A program made the translations under genes and the position numbers. Shown one piece after another: positions 41,373 through 51,102 of a DNA stretch of 64,000 nucleotides. How positions within the stretch are numbered: the first letter of the stretch is position 1; each line of letters begins with the position of its first letter. The stretch is from Maccoyibacter intestinihominis. Its GTDB lineage: Bacteria; Bacillota; Clostridia; Lachnospirales; Lachnospiraceae. The notes below the pieces were generated by a model. The model was not told where the DNA came from, did not search any database, and saw only the letters and a list, made by a program, of their open reading frames with translations. The stretch spans positions 186,001 to 250,000 of the forward strand of contig NZ_JBBMEX010000001.1 of NCBI RefSeq assembly GCF_040096355.1, read 5' to 3'.

Positions 41373-44300
41373 ATGTATTTAAAAAGTATCGAAGTACACG
41401 GTTTTAAGGCTTTTGCGAATAAAATCGTATTTGATTTTCACAACGGGATCACAGGGATCGTAGGACCAAACGGAAGCGGAAAAAGTAATGTTGCAGATGC
41501 AGTGCGCTGGGTACTTGGGGAACAGAGTGCAAAGCAGCTTCGTGGTGCGAGTATGCAAGATGTCATTTTTGCGGGAACGGAGAATCGGAAACCGTTGAGT
41601 TATGCTTATGTTGCAATTACATTGGATAATTCAGATCATAAGCTGCCGGTGGACTATGAGGAAGTGACCATTGCAAGAAGAGTCTATCGTTCCGGTGAGA
41701 GCGAATACCTGATGAACGGAAGTCCGTGCCGGTTAAAAGATGTCAATGAACTCTTTTATGATACGGGAATCGGAAAAGAGGGTTATTCCATTATCGGTCA
41801 GGGACAGATTGACCGTATTTTAAGTGGAAAACCGGAGGAACGACGGGAGCTTTTTGATGAAGCGGCAGGTATTGTAAAATACAAACGCAGAAAAGTGACG
41901 GCTCAGAAAAAATTAGAGCATGAGAGAGAAAATCTTGTGCGTGTCAATGACATTCTTTCAGAGTTAGAGCGTCAGTTAGCACCGTTAGAGCGTCAGTCCG
42001 AAAAAGCACATTTATATTTAAAAAAGAAAGAGGAACTGAAAGAATACGATGTCAATATGTTCCTCTTAGAAGTAGAGCGGATCGAACAGCTTTTAGATGA
42101 GGCAGGAAAGAACTTTGAAATTGCAAGTGAGCATCTTACGGAAACCAAAGAACAGCATGAGAAGATGAAAAGTGAGTATGCGGCAATGGAAGAGGCAATG
42201 ACGCAGATGGATGAAAAGATCAGCAATCTGAAGGATTCCATTGCAGGCACAGATGTGACCAAAGGAAAATTAGAAGGTCAGATCAATGTCTTAAAAGAAC
42301 AGATCCATACGGCACAGCTTACCAAAGAGCATTTAGGGGAACGGATCGCTTCCATTGAGGCACAGCAGGAAGAACGCAGGCAACAGGGGAGCACTTATGA
42401 TGCACAGCGTCAGGAATATGAGACGCAGCTTGCAGCGATTGAAAAGACCAGGGAACAGGCACAGGAAAAATTACAGTCGATTCAGGCAGAGATTACTCGT
42501 TGTAAGGAAGGCATTGAAGAGGGGAAAAATGAGATCATTGAGCTGTTAAACCGGAAAGCATCCGTAAAGGCAGGACAGCAGCGTTACGATACGATGCTAG
42601 AACAGATCCAGATCCGAAAATCCCAGTTGAATCAAAGACTTTTACAGCGTAAGACCGAGGAAAGCGGTTTAGTGGAAGCCCTGCAAAAGAGCGAACAGGA
42701 ACTTGCCGATATAGAGGCTAAGATCATAAAAGGCAAAGAAAACGAAGCGAAGATGCAGGCGCAGAAGGAAGAGTGGCGGCAAAAGACACAGGAGAATGTT
42801 AAGAAGTTAGAACAGGCGAACATTCATTATAACAAAATGCAGTCACGTTTAGAGTCGCTGAAAAATATCGCAGAACGCTATGAGGGTTATGGCAACAGCA
42901 TCCGTCGTATCATGGAAAAAAAGGAGACGGAGTCCGGCATCCATGGGGTGGTAGCAGACCTGATCCAGGTGAAAAAGCAGTATGAAACGGCGATCGAGAC
43001 AGCCCTAAGCAGTAATGTGCAAAACATTGTCACGGAAGATGAAGAGACCGCAAAGCAGATGATCCGGTATTTAAAGGAAAACCGCTATGGCCGTGCGACG
43101 TTTTTACCGTTGACCAGTGTGGGAAAAAAAGAACCGCGCAGAAATCATGAGGCAGAGCAGGAAAAAGGTGTTATCGGCTATGCCGACCATTTGGTATCAA
43201 ATGATAAGAAATATGACGGGATCATGGCTTATCTGTTAGGAAGAGTGCTTGTCATTGATACGATCGACCATGCAGTTGTGATCGCAAAAAAATACCACTA
43301 TTCCCTTCATATGGTAACTTTAGAAGGGGAATATTTAAGTCCGGGCGGCTCGATGAGCGGTGGTGCGTTTAAAAACAGCAGTAATCTGCTTGGAAGAAAA
43401 AGAGAAATAGAAGAACTCGAAAAAAATATTGCCACGCAGAAAAAAGAAATTGAAGAATTAAAACAGCGCAATCTGGATATCCGTACCGCAAAAGATTTAC
43501 TGACCGAGGATTTAGAACAACTTCGTGGAGACCTGCAAAAAGCATTGATCTTAAAGAATACGGCACAGATGAATGTCAGTCGTGCCAAGGAACAAAAGGA
43601 AGAGAGTGAGAGCGTATTTTCCGGATTGCAGGCAGAGAGTGTCCAGATCGAGCAGCAGATAGCAGAGATCCATGAAAAGAAGGAACAGATCGCACAGCAG
43701 ATCGAGCAGGCAGCCACTCGTGAAAAAGAGATCGAGCAGGCAAATGCGGCCTTCCGGGAAATCTTAGATGAGCAGATCTATGTAGAAGAGGGTGCGGCAA
43801 AAAATGTTTCGGAGATACAGTTAGAAGAAGCGAATATCCGACAGAAAACAGAGTTTGCGATCGAGAATTTAGAACGTATCCAAAGAGAGGCGGAGCGGTT
43901 TGCCGAAGAGATCGAAAAAGTAAAAGCAGATGCAGAACTTTCCGAAGAGGATGCGAAGAAAAAACAGGCAGACATTGAAGAGATTGAAAAGACGATCTTA
44001 GCTTCTGATGATACCTATGCATCATTAGTGAAGGAATTAAAGGAATCCCAGCAGCAAAAGGAAGAGATGAACACGGAGTACAAGGGCTTCTTTGAAAAAC
44101 GCGAGGAAGTCAGCCGTCAGATGAATGAGTTAGACAAAGAAATCTTCCGTTTGAACCAGCAGAGGGAAAAATTAGAAGAGGCGTTAGAATCCCAACAGAA
44201 TTATATGTGGGAAGAATACGAACTGACCTTTAACAATGCCAAGGCGCTGCGAAATGAGGAATACGACAATCTGACCGAGATGAAGAAATCCATCACACAG

Positions 44301-44930
44301 ATCAAAGAGGATATCCGAAAATTAGGGGATGTCAATGTCAATGCTATTGAGGAATATAAAGAGATATCCGAGCGTTACGGATTTTTAAAAGGACAGCATG
44401 ATGATCTGATCGAAGCAGAGCAGACTTTATTAGGGATCATTGAGGATTTAGATACCGGCATGAAACGGCAGTTTGCAGAGAAGTTTGCAGATATCCAAAG
44501 AGAGTTTGACAAGGCATTTAAAGAACTCTTTGGTGGTGGAAAGGGAACACTTGAATTAGTGGAGGAAGAAGAACTTTTAGAGAGTGGCATCCGTATCATT
44601 GCACAGCCGCCGGGCAAAAAACTGCAGAATATGATGCAGCTTTCCGGAGGAGAGAAATCCTTAACGGCAATTGCACTGTTATTCGCAATTCAGAACCTGA
44701 AACCATCCCCATTTTGTCTCTTAGACGAGATTGAGGCGGCATTGGATGATAATAACGTGGCACGTTTTGCAAAGTATTTACATAAACTGACGAAAAACAC
44801 ACAGTTTATCATCATTACGCATCGACGGGGAACGATGGCAGCAGCAGACAGACTCTATGGTATTACCATGCAGGAAAAGGGAGTCTCCACGCTGGTATCC
44901 GTCAATCTGATAGAAAAAGAACTTGATTAA
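41373..44930 (+). CDS. smc: Chromosome segregation protein SMC
   Basis: The 1185-residue condensin ATPase has Walker A GPNGSGKSNVADAVRW (residues 32-47), long coiled coils (about 165-500 and 670-1020) and a hinge near 510-660 (GVVADLIQVKKQYETAIE). The C-terminal signature is LSGGEKSLTAIALLFA, and Walker B is FCLLDEIEAALDD. It works with ScpA/ScpB, which are not in this window. The start is 16 bases after rnc, and ftsY follows, the standard Firmicutes order. Confidence 0.98.
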   Translation: MYLKSIEVHGFKAFANKIVFDFHNGITGIVGPNGSGKSNVADAVRWVLGEQSAKQLRGASMQDVIFAGTENRKPLSYAYVAITLDNSDHKLPVDYEEVTIARRVYRSGESEYLMNGSPCRLKDVNELFYDTGIGKEGYSIIGQGQIDRILSGKPEERRELFDEAAGIVKYKRRKVTAQKKLEHERENLVRVNDILSELERQLAPLERQSEKAHLYLKKKEELKEYDVNMFLLEVERIEQLLDEAGKNFEIASEHLTETKEQHEKMKSEYAAMEEAMTQMDEKISNLKDSIAGTDVTKGKLEGQINVLKEQIHTAQLTKEHLGERIASIEAQQEERRQQGSTYDAQRQEYETQLAAIEKTREQAQEKLQSIQAEITRCKEGIEEGKNEIIELLNRKASVKAGQQRYDTMLEQIQIRKSQLNQRLLQRKTEESGLVEALQKSEQELADIEAKIIKGKENEAKMQAQKEEWRQKTQENVKKLEQANIHYNKMQSRLESLKNIAERYEGYGNSIRRIMEKKETESGIHGVVADLIQVKKQYETAIETALSSNVQNIVTEDEETAKQMIRYLKENRYGRATFLPLTSVGKKEPRRNHEAEQEKGVIGYADHLVSNDKKYDGIMAYLLGRVLVIDTIDHAVVIAKKYHYSLHMVTLEGEYLSPGGSMSGGAFKNSSNLLGRKREIEELEKNIATQKKEIEELKQRNLDIRTAKDLLTEDLEQLRGDLQKALILKNTAQMNVSRAKEQKEESESVFSGLQAESVQIEQQIAEIHEKKEQIAQQIEQAATREKEIEQANAAFREILDEQIYVEEGAAKNVSEIQLEEANIRQKTEFAIENLERIQREAERFAEEIEKVKADAELSEEDAKKKQADIEEIEKTILASDDTYASLVKELKESQQQKEEMNTEYKGFFEKREEVSRQMNELDKEIFRLNQQREKLEEALESQQNYMWEEYELTFNNAKALRNEEYDNLTEMKKSITQIKEDIRKLGDVNVNAIEEYKEISERYGFLKGQHDDLIEAEQTLLGIIEDLDTGMKRQFAEKFADIQREFDKAFKELFGGGKGTLELVEEEELLESGIRIIAQPPGKKLQNMMQLSGGEKSLTAIALLFAIQNLKPSPFCLLDEIEAALDDNNVARFAKYLHKLTKNTQFIIITHRRGTMAAADRLYGITMQEKGVSTLVSVNLIEKELD

Positions 44931-44943
44931 AGGAGGAAAGAGT

Positions 44944-46110
44944 ATGAAGTGGGGCTTTAAAATGTCAAAGGAAAAAGAAGAGCAGACACCGGAAGCAGTC
45001 GCAGAAGAAGTGACGGAAGAGGCAGAATCTATCGAAGAAGAAGCGAAAGAAAGCTTTGAAGCAGAGCCTATGGAAGATACATCCGAAGAAAGCTCTGAAA
45101 CAGAGCCTACAGAAGATACATCCGAACAAAATTCTGAAACAGAGTCCAGCGAAAATGAATCCGAGGAAAATTCCGAAACAGAAAAGAAACAGGGATTTTT
45201 CAGCCGTCTGGTGGCTGGACTTACAAAGACCAGAGACAGCTTTGTGTCAGGAATTGATTCCATTTTCAGTGGCTTTTCTTCCATAGATGATGATTTTTAT
45301 GAAGAAATCGAAGAAATCCTGATCATGGGAGATATCGGTGTACGCGCGACACAGGAGATTCTGGAGAATTTGCAGCAAAAGGTAAAGGAAAATCATATTA
45401 AGCAGCCGGAAGAATGTAAGGAGTTACTGATCCAGAGCATTAAGGAGCAGATGGAGGTCGGAGAGACTGCATACCGCTTTGAACATGAGAAATCCGTCGT
45501 ACTGGTAGTCGGAGTCAATGGTGTCGGAAAGACAACTTCTGTCGGAAAACTGGCAGGCAAGCTCAAGGCACAGGGAAGAAAAGTGGTGCTTGCAGCAGCC
45601 GATACATTCCGTGCAGCAGCAGGAGCACAGTTAGAAGAATGGGCGCACCGTGCAGGCGTTGATATGATCGGCGGCCAGGAGGGAGCAGATCCGGCAGCGG
45701 TCGTATATGATGCAGTAGCGGCAGCCAAAGCGAGAAAGGCAGATGTCCTTCTTTGTGATACCGCAGGACGACTTCACAATAAGAAGAACCTGATGGAAGA
45801 ATTAAAGAAAATCAACCGTATTATTGATAAAGAATACCCGGATGCATTCCGTGAAACTTTAGTGGTCCTGGATGGAACTACTGGTCAGAATGCACTGGCA
45901 CAGGCAAAGCAGTTTATGGAAGTTGCGGATATTACCGGAATCATTTTAACGAAGATGGATGGAACCGCAAAAGGTGGAATTGCCGTAGCGATCCAGTCAG
46001 AACTTGGTATACCGGTGAAGTATATCGGAGTTGGTGAGACGATTGATGATTTACAAAAATTTGATTCAGAGCAGTTTGTGGATGCATTATTTTCCACAAG
46101 AGAGGAGTAA
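44944..46110 (+). CDS. ftsY: Signal recognition particle receptor FtsY
   Basis: The 388-residue SRP GTPase receives ribosome-SRP complexes at the membrane. The NG domain includes GVNGVGKTTSVGKLA (G1), AADTFRAAAGAQLEEW, LLCDTAGRLHNKKNLM and TKMDGTAKGG. The N-terminal roughly 85 residues are acidic and repetitive, with units like SSETEPTEDTSE and ENSETE, before the amphipathic QGFFSRLVAGL. AAGGAGG lies before ATG 44944, and an in-frame ATG at 44923 overlaps it. Confidence 0.96.
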   Translation: MKWGFKMSKEKEEQTPEAVAEEVTEEAESIEEEAKESFEAEPMEDTSEESSETEPTEDTSEQNSETESSENESEENSETEKKQGFFSRLVAGLTKTRDSFVSGIDSIFSGFSSIDDDFYEEIEEILIMGDIGVRATQEILENLQQKVKENHIKQPEECKELLIQSIKEQMEVGETAYRFEHEKSVVLVVGVNGVGKTTSVGKLAGKLKAQGRKVVLAAADTFRAAAGAQLEEWAHRAGVDMIGGQEGADPAAVVYDAVAAAKARKADVLLCDTAGRLHNKKNLMEELKKINRIIDKEYPDAFRETLVVLDGTTGQNALAQAKQFMEVADITGIILTKMDGTAKGGIAVAIQSELGIPVKYIGVGETIDDLQKFDSEQFVDALFSTREE

Positions 46111-46113
46111 GAC

Positions 46114-47325
46114 ATGCTGACATTGGAGAAATTTGAAGAGGCAAGTGAGAAAGTCAAAGAGGTTACCTTAGAGACAAAATTAATCTACAGTGATTTTTTA
46201 AGTGAACAGACAGGAAACAAGGTCTATCTGAAACCGGAGAATATGCAGTTTACCGGGGCATATAAGGTCAGAGGAGCATATTATAAGATCAGTACCCTGT
46301 CCGATGAGGAGAGGGAAAAAGGACTGATCACGGCATCGGCAGGAAACCATGCGCAGGGAGTTGCCTATGCAGCAAAATGCTACGGGGTCAAAGCTACGAT
46401 CGTCATGCCGACTACCACACCGCTGATCAAAGTAAACCGTACTAAGAGCTATGGAGCGGAAGTGGTATTATATGGAGATGTTTATGACGAAGCCTGTGCA
46501 AAGGCATATGAATTGGCGGAAGAAAAAGGATATACCTTTATCCATCCGTTTGATGATTTAGCAGTCGCTACCGGTCAGGGCAGCATTGCCATGGAGATTT
46601 TTAAGGAACTTCCGTTAGTAGAATATATCTTAGTTCCGATCGGCGGAGGCGGACTGGCTACCGGCGTTTCCACACTTGCAAAACTTTTGAATCCTAAGAT
46701 CAAGGTTATCGGCGTAGAGCCGGCAGGTGCAAGCTGTATGCAGGCATCCTTAAAAGCAGGAAAAGTAACTACACTTCCGAATGTGAATACCATTGCGGAT
46801 GGTACAGCCGTAAAGACACCGGGAGAAAAGATTTTCCCATATATCCAGAAAAATTTAGATGATATCATTACCGTAGATGATGATGAACTAGTGGTTGCAT
46901 TTTTAGATATGGTGGAAAATCACAAGATGGTAATTGAAAATTCCGGTCTGCTGACCGTAGCAGCCTTAAAGCATCTGAATGTGAAAGAAAAACGAGTGGT
47001 TTCGATCCTGAGTGGCGGTAACATGGATGTGATCACCATGTCCTCCGTGGTTCAGCAGGGACTGATCTTCCGTGATCGTATCTTTACGGTATCGGTGCTG
47101 TTGCCGGATAAACCGGGCGAACTGTCAAGGGTGGCAGATACCATTGCAAAAGAGCAGGGCAATGTTATTAAATTAGAGCATAACCAGTTTGTTTCTATTA
47201 ATAGAAGTGCAGCCGTAGAGCTTCGGATCACGTTAGAGGCATTTGGAACAGAACATAAGAAACAGATCATGAAGGCATTAGAAAAGAACGGATATAAGCC
47301 AAAGCTGGTAAGGACAAATCTTTAA
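46114..47325 (+). CDS. ilvA: Threonine ammonia-lyase with ACT domain
   Basis: This 403-residue PLP enzyme converts threonine to 2-oxobutanoate and ammonia. The PLP Lys is in FTGAYKVRGAYYK, the phosphate loop in PIGGGGLATGVS and the serine/threonine loop in SAGNHAQGVAY. The C-terminal ACT domain starts FTVSVLLPDKPGELSRVAD and implies allosteric control. The short single-ACT form could be biosynthetic or catabolic (TdcB-like). It starts 3 bases after ftsY, an unusual partner since ylxM-ffh commonly follows in Firmicutes. Confidence 0.93.
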   Translation: MLTLEKFEEASEKVKEVTLETKLIYSDFLSEQTGNKVYLKPENMQFTGAYKVRGAYYKISTLSDEEREKGLITASAGNHAQGVAYAAKCYGVKATIVMPTTTPLIKVNRTKSYGAEVVLYGDVYDEACAKAYELAEEKGYTFIHPFDDLAVATGQGSIAMEIFKELPLVEYILVPIGGGGLATGVSTLAKLLNPKIKVIGVEPAGASCMQASLKAGKVTTLPNVNTIADGTAVKTPGEKIFPYIQKNLDDIITVDDDELVVAFLDMVENHKMVIENSGLLTVAALKHLNVKEKRVVSILSGGNMDVITMSSVVQQGLIFRDRIFTVSVLLPDKPGELSRVADTIAKEQGNVIKLEHNQFVSINRSAAVELRITLEAFGTEHKKQIMKALEKNGYKPKLVRTNL

Positions 47326-47370
47326 ATAAATATGAAGTGAGAATAGGAAGCAGCAGAAATGGGATCAAAA

Positions 47371-47398
47371 AGGCGTTACATAAAGTAGCGTCTTTTTA
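47371..47398 (+). terminator. Intrinsic terminator after ilvA
   Basis: AGGCGTTAC pairs with GTAGCGTCT (9 bp including wobbles), followed by TTTT. Confidence 0.75.
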
Positions 47399-47448
47399 TA
47401 CATATAGGCAATAGTGTACAGAAATTAGACAAAAAATCACTAAAATAA

Positions 47449-47477
47449 TTGAAATATAGGAAAAGTGGGAGTATATT
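47449..47477 (+). promoter_or_regulatory. Sigma-A promoter at the start of the T7SS island
   Basis: TTGAAA (47449-47454), 17 bases, TATATT (47472-47477). The leader is about 38 bases. No other clear promoter was seen until about 60221. Confidence 0.75.
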
Positions 47478-47521
47478 AAATAAGTATCAGGTACAAACGA
47501 AAGACAAGAGGAAGTTATGAA

Positions 47522-49192
47522 ATGTTATATGAAATAGGAGATAAAGTTTTGGATGAGTGGGTCATCACCAGAACGATCGGAGAGGGAAGTTATGGAAAAG
47601 TAGTGGAGATCGAACGAAATGAGTTCGGTTTGTCTATGAAATCAGCTCTAAAGATTATATCTATCCCCGGAAATAACAGCGAATTAAGAGCCGTTATGGG
47701 AGAGGGAATCGATAACAAAAGTATCACATCTTATTTCTATGGATTCGTAGAAGAAATTATCAAAGAGATTGCAATTATGTCCGAACTCAAAGGGCATACC
47801 AATATTGTTACCTATGAAGATCATCGTGTCATACCACATGAGGATCATATCGGATGGGATATTCTTATCAGGATGGAATTACTGACATCTCTTTTAGATT
47901 ATTCGGAGGAACATGAAATTACAGAACAGACGGTGATCAAATTAGGAACCGATATTTTGACGGCATTAGAAGTGTGTCAGAAGTATCATGTTGTGCATCG
48001 TGATATTAAACCGGAAAATATTTTTGTTTCAGCAACCGGAGATTTTAAACTGGGAGATTTCGGAATCGCAAGAACCATTGAAAAGACAACGTTTGGAATG
48101 TCAAAAAAAGGGACTTATCCTTATATGGCACCGGAGATTTATCAGGGCAAAGAAAGCGATATCTTAGTAGATATGTATTCTTTAGGACTGGTCATGTATC
48201 GGATGCTAAATGACAACCGTTTACCGTTTTTCCCGGAATATCCGAAAAAGGTAACTTATGTAGACAGAGAAAATGCGTTGTATCGCCGGATACAGGGAGA
48301 GACATTTCCGAAACCCCGTCATGGAGGCAAAGAACTTGGAAATATTGTGATGAAGTCCTGTCAGTATCAAAAAGAAGACAGATATGGCAGTATTCTTCAA
48401 ATGAAAGAAGCATTAGAGTGTTTAAATGGCAATACCAGTAAGAATCTGAATCGAATATATGGAATGACAGATGCTAAAAAAAGACAGGTCCGACAACGGG
48501 AGGAAGGTACCGTAGGTCTTTTTGAGCAGAATTTTGAAAAAAGAAAGCAACAGGAAGAGAGGAGGGATATTACAGAACCGGTCACCCAAAAAGAACAGGT
48601 GCAGACTCCAAAGAAAAAGAATCGGGCGTTGCTATATGCTCTGATCGCTGTCTTAGCAGTAGGATTTTTAGGTGTGATGGCAGCAGTATTTATCAAAATA
48701 AAGAGTATTGTTCCAGTGAACAATACAGAAAAAGAACAGATACAGACAGAGGAAAGCAACGATAAAAAGGCAGATTCTAAGAAACAACAGAAAAAGAAAG
48801 AGAAAAAGACAGAGAATACGAAAGAGGATACAACAGAACAGAAACAGGAAGAGGATACGGAAGATAGCAAACAGGAGAATGTGGATGATAGCAGTGCTGA
48901 AATAGAACAGGAAGTGCCAAAAACAAAGGCACAGGATAAAACATCAGGTACATCGACGGCACAGGAGCCGGAGACATCGCAGACACCGTCACAGGAAGTT
49001 CCACAGACATCAGAACCGTCACAGACACCGGAAACACCACAGGCAGTGGAGACACCGCAGGCATCCGAGCCACAGCAAGCGACGGAAGCACCGCAGACAT
49101 CACAGGAACCTGAACAGAAAGAGAATAACATGTTGATCGATGGGGCAGATAGTGAGAAAAAACCGGAAATCAATATTGATGGAGCTGAGTGA
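47522..49192 (+). CDS. Membrane-anchored Ser/Thr protein kinase
   Basis: In this 556-residue protein the kinase domain spans residues of about 12-300: glycine loop IGEGSYG, Lys in SALKII, catalytic loop VVHRDIKPENI, DFG in KLGDFGIAR and APE in PYMAPEIYQ. All catalytic residues are present, so it should be active. One membrane helix (about 370-392, ALLYALIAVLAVGFLGVMAAVF) is followed by about 165 external residues very rich in Lys/Glu/Gln, then Pro/Thr/Gln. There are no PASTA repeats. It opens the T7SS unit, whose EssC has an FHA (phosphothreonine-binding) domain. The layout kinase-TM-outside resembles EssB/YukC, which has a pseudokinase. Confidence 0.9.
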   Translation: MLYEIGDKVLDEWVITRTIGEGSYGKVVEIERNEFGLSMKSALKIISIPGNNSELRAVMGEGIDNKSITSYFYGFVEEIIKEIAIMSELKGHTNIVTYEDHRVIPHEDHIGWDILIRMELLTSLLDYSEEHEITEQTVIKLGTDILTALEVCQKYHVVHRDIKPENIFVSATGDFKLGDFGIARTIEKTTFGMSKKGTYPYMAPEIYQGKESDILVDMYSLGLVMYRMLNDNRLPFFPEYPKKVTYVDRENALYRRIQGETFPKPRHGGKELGNIVMKSCQYQKEDRYGSILQMKEALECLNGNTSKNLNRIYGMTDAKKRQVRQREEGTVGLFEQNFEKRKQQEERRDITEPVTQKEQVQTPKKKNRALLYALIAVLAVGFLGVMAAVFIKIKSIVPVNNTEKEQIQTEESNDKKADSKKQQKKKEKKTENTKEDTTEQKQEEDTEDSKQENVDDSSAEIEQEVPKTKAQDKTSGTSTAQEPETSQTPSQEVPQTSEPSQTPETPQAVETPQASEPQQATEAPQTSQEPEQKENNMLIDGADSEKKPEINIDGAE

Positions 49193-49214
49193 TGATAAAA
49201 ACAGGGAGGAAGCA

Positions 49215-51086
49215 ATGAAAAAGATACAGAGGAGTATAATTTTTGTAATAGGAATTTTACTATGGGTTATGCAGGGACAGTCCGTATTTGCAGCAGGCAG
49301 TACAGAACTGTTGAGCGGCACAATTGCAAATACAACGATCAGTTATCGGCTGACAGAGGATGGAACACTGACAATTTACAGCGATAATATTGAAGAAATG
49401 CCGAATTATACCGTAAACAGTACGGTGCCATGGGCAGCACAGAAAGATAAGATTAAAAAAGTACAGATCAACTCTTATTTGAAAAATATTGGAGATTATG
49501 CATTTTACGGATGTGATTCTTTAGAGAGTGTTGTGATACAGGATTCAAAACTGACAGAAATCGGAATTGCGGCATTTAAGAATTGTAAAAATTTAAAGAC
49601 GATCAATATTCCGGAAACAGTAAAGGCAATCGGTACCATGGGCTTTGCAAACTGTAACAGTCTGCAAAGTACAAAGAAGAGTCCGGTAGTTATCCCAAAG
49701 GGCAATACAGAGATCATGGACTTTGCATTTGCAGGATGCAAATCCATGCAGTATATCAAGATTCCGGCGAGCGTGGAGATGATCGGGAATTGTGCTTTTT
49801 TTGAATGTGATTTTTTATCTGAGATAGAGATTGAAGAGGGACAGTTACAAGAGATTGGAGATTATGCGTTTACAGATTGTGAGATGGAGAGTATTGTAAT
49901 TCCATCAAAGACAGGAAAGATCGGAGAATATGCATTTTCTGATTGTAAGCGGCTTGAAAAAATATGGTTCCTATATGCGAACGGAACAGATACACAGGAA
50001 ATTGCAGGGAATATGCTGCAGGGAAGTTCACATGTCAATGCCCTATATTTGTATAGCGGAAAGAGTTATGAAAGCTGGGCAAAAAACAATGGTTTTTCTG
50101 ACAAACTTATCTATATCCACAATATGTCCAGTGATAACAGCAATTACAAGGTATATTTAGGTGGAGTTCCATATGGACAGTACAGTGCCGTATACAATGG
50201 ACAGCAGATTAAGCCGGCAGTGAAATTATATTATAGTGGAAAAGAGGTCAGTGCAGAAGATTATTCTGTTACTTACAGTAATAATGTTAATGCCGGAGAT
50301 CAGGCAACAGTACAAATTGTTGGGAAAAATGCCTACTATGGAAAAATGAGTCTGAAATTTACCATAAAGCAATATCCTTTAACGTCAAATTGCGAAATAA
50401 GCGATGTACAGAATCAGTCCTACACCGGATATGCGATCACACCGAAGATCAGTGTTATGTGTGGAAACTATACATTAAAAGAAAATACGGATTATACCGT
50501 GGACTATAGCAATAATAAAGAAGCAGGAGATCAGACGGCTGTCATTACGGTAAAAGGAAAAGGCAACTATACAGGAGTATTACAAAAGAAATTTTCGATT
50601 GTAAAAAAATCCATAGCGGGTGCTAAGATCCAGATTCATGATAAAAGCATCTATAAAAAAGGGAAAAGAATCAAGCCAAGAGTGACGGTTACTTACCAGA
50701 ATCAAACCTTACTGGCAGGCAGGGATTATAAACTGAGTTATTCTAACAATAAAAAAGTATCGAAAAAGGCAGTCGTAAAAATCCAGGGAATCGGGATGTA
50801 CAGTGGAACGCTGCAAAAGAAATTTACAATCTATCCACCAAAAGCAAATCTGGTTGTAACGAAAAAGAGTATAAAGGTAAAGAATTGGGAGAAAGATAAA
50901 GGATTTACAATTCTATACAAATATAAAGTGGATAAGGGAAAGTACTGTAAAAAACCAGTCAATGGAAACGGACTGGCAAAGGCTTTAAAAAAACATAAAG
51001 GACATAAGATCACCATCAAGGCAGCATTAAAGTGCAATGGAATCACGGGAGCTTATTCCCAGGGGAAAAAGTTGAAATTGAAATAA
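49215..51086 (+). CDS. Secreted leucine-rich-repeat surface protein
   Basis: The 623-residue protein has a signal peptide (IIFVIGILLWVMQGQSVFAA). Residues of about 60-290 carry BspA-type leucine-rich repeats (IGDYAFYGCDSLESVVI, IGIAAFKNCKNLKTINIP). Three modules of about 75 residues follow with the pattern YSG/YTG...DYxVxYSNNxxAGDQAxVxIxGxxxYxGxxxxKFxI, a fold common in Lachnospiraceae surface proteins. The C-terminus is Lys-rich. GGGAGG lies 7 bases before ATG 49215. It sits between the kinase and EssC, so it probably belongs to the same transcript. Confidence 0.85.
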   Translation: MKKIQRSIIFVIGILLWVMQGQSVFAAGSTELLSGTIANTTISYRLTEDGTLTIYSDNIEEMPNYTVNSTVPWAAQKDKIKKVQINSYLKNIGDYAFYGCDSLESVVIQDSKLTEIGIAAFKNCKNLKTINIPETVKAIGTMGFANCNSLQSTKKSPVVIPKGNTEIMDFAFAGCKSMQYIKIPASVEMIGNCAFFECDFLSEIEIEEGQLQEIGDYAFTDCEMESIVIPSKTGKIGEYAFSDCKRLEKIWFLYANGTDTQEIAGNMLQGSSHVNALYLYSGKSYESWAKNNGFSDKLIYIHNMSSDNSNYKVYLGGVPYGQYSAVYNGQQIKPAVKLYYSGKEVSAEDYSVTYSNNVNAGDQATVQIVGKNAYYGKMSLKFTIKQYPLTSNCEISDVQNQSYTGYAITPKISVMCGNYTLKENTDYTVDYSNNKEAGDQTAVITVKGKGNYTGVLQKKFSIVKKSIAGAKIQIHDKSIYKKGKRIKPRVTVTYQNQTLLAGRDYKLSYSNNKKVSKKAVVKIQGIGMYSGTLQKKFTIYPPKANLVVTKKSIKVKNWEKDKGFTILYKYKVDKGKYCKKPVNGNGLAKALKKHKGHKITIKAALKCNGITGAYSQGKKLKLK

Positions 51087-51102
51087 AGGGGGAGAGTGAA
51101 GC

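Noticed and set aside
48397..49215. 272-codon minus-strand ORF rich in Ser/Cys/Val opposite the kinase tail
   Set aside because: This is a shadow of the low-complexity Glu/Gln/Pro-rich tail; it has no start context and no protein-like domain pattern.
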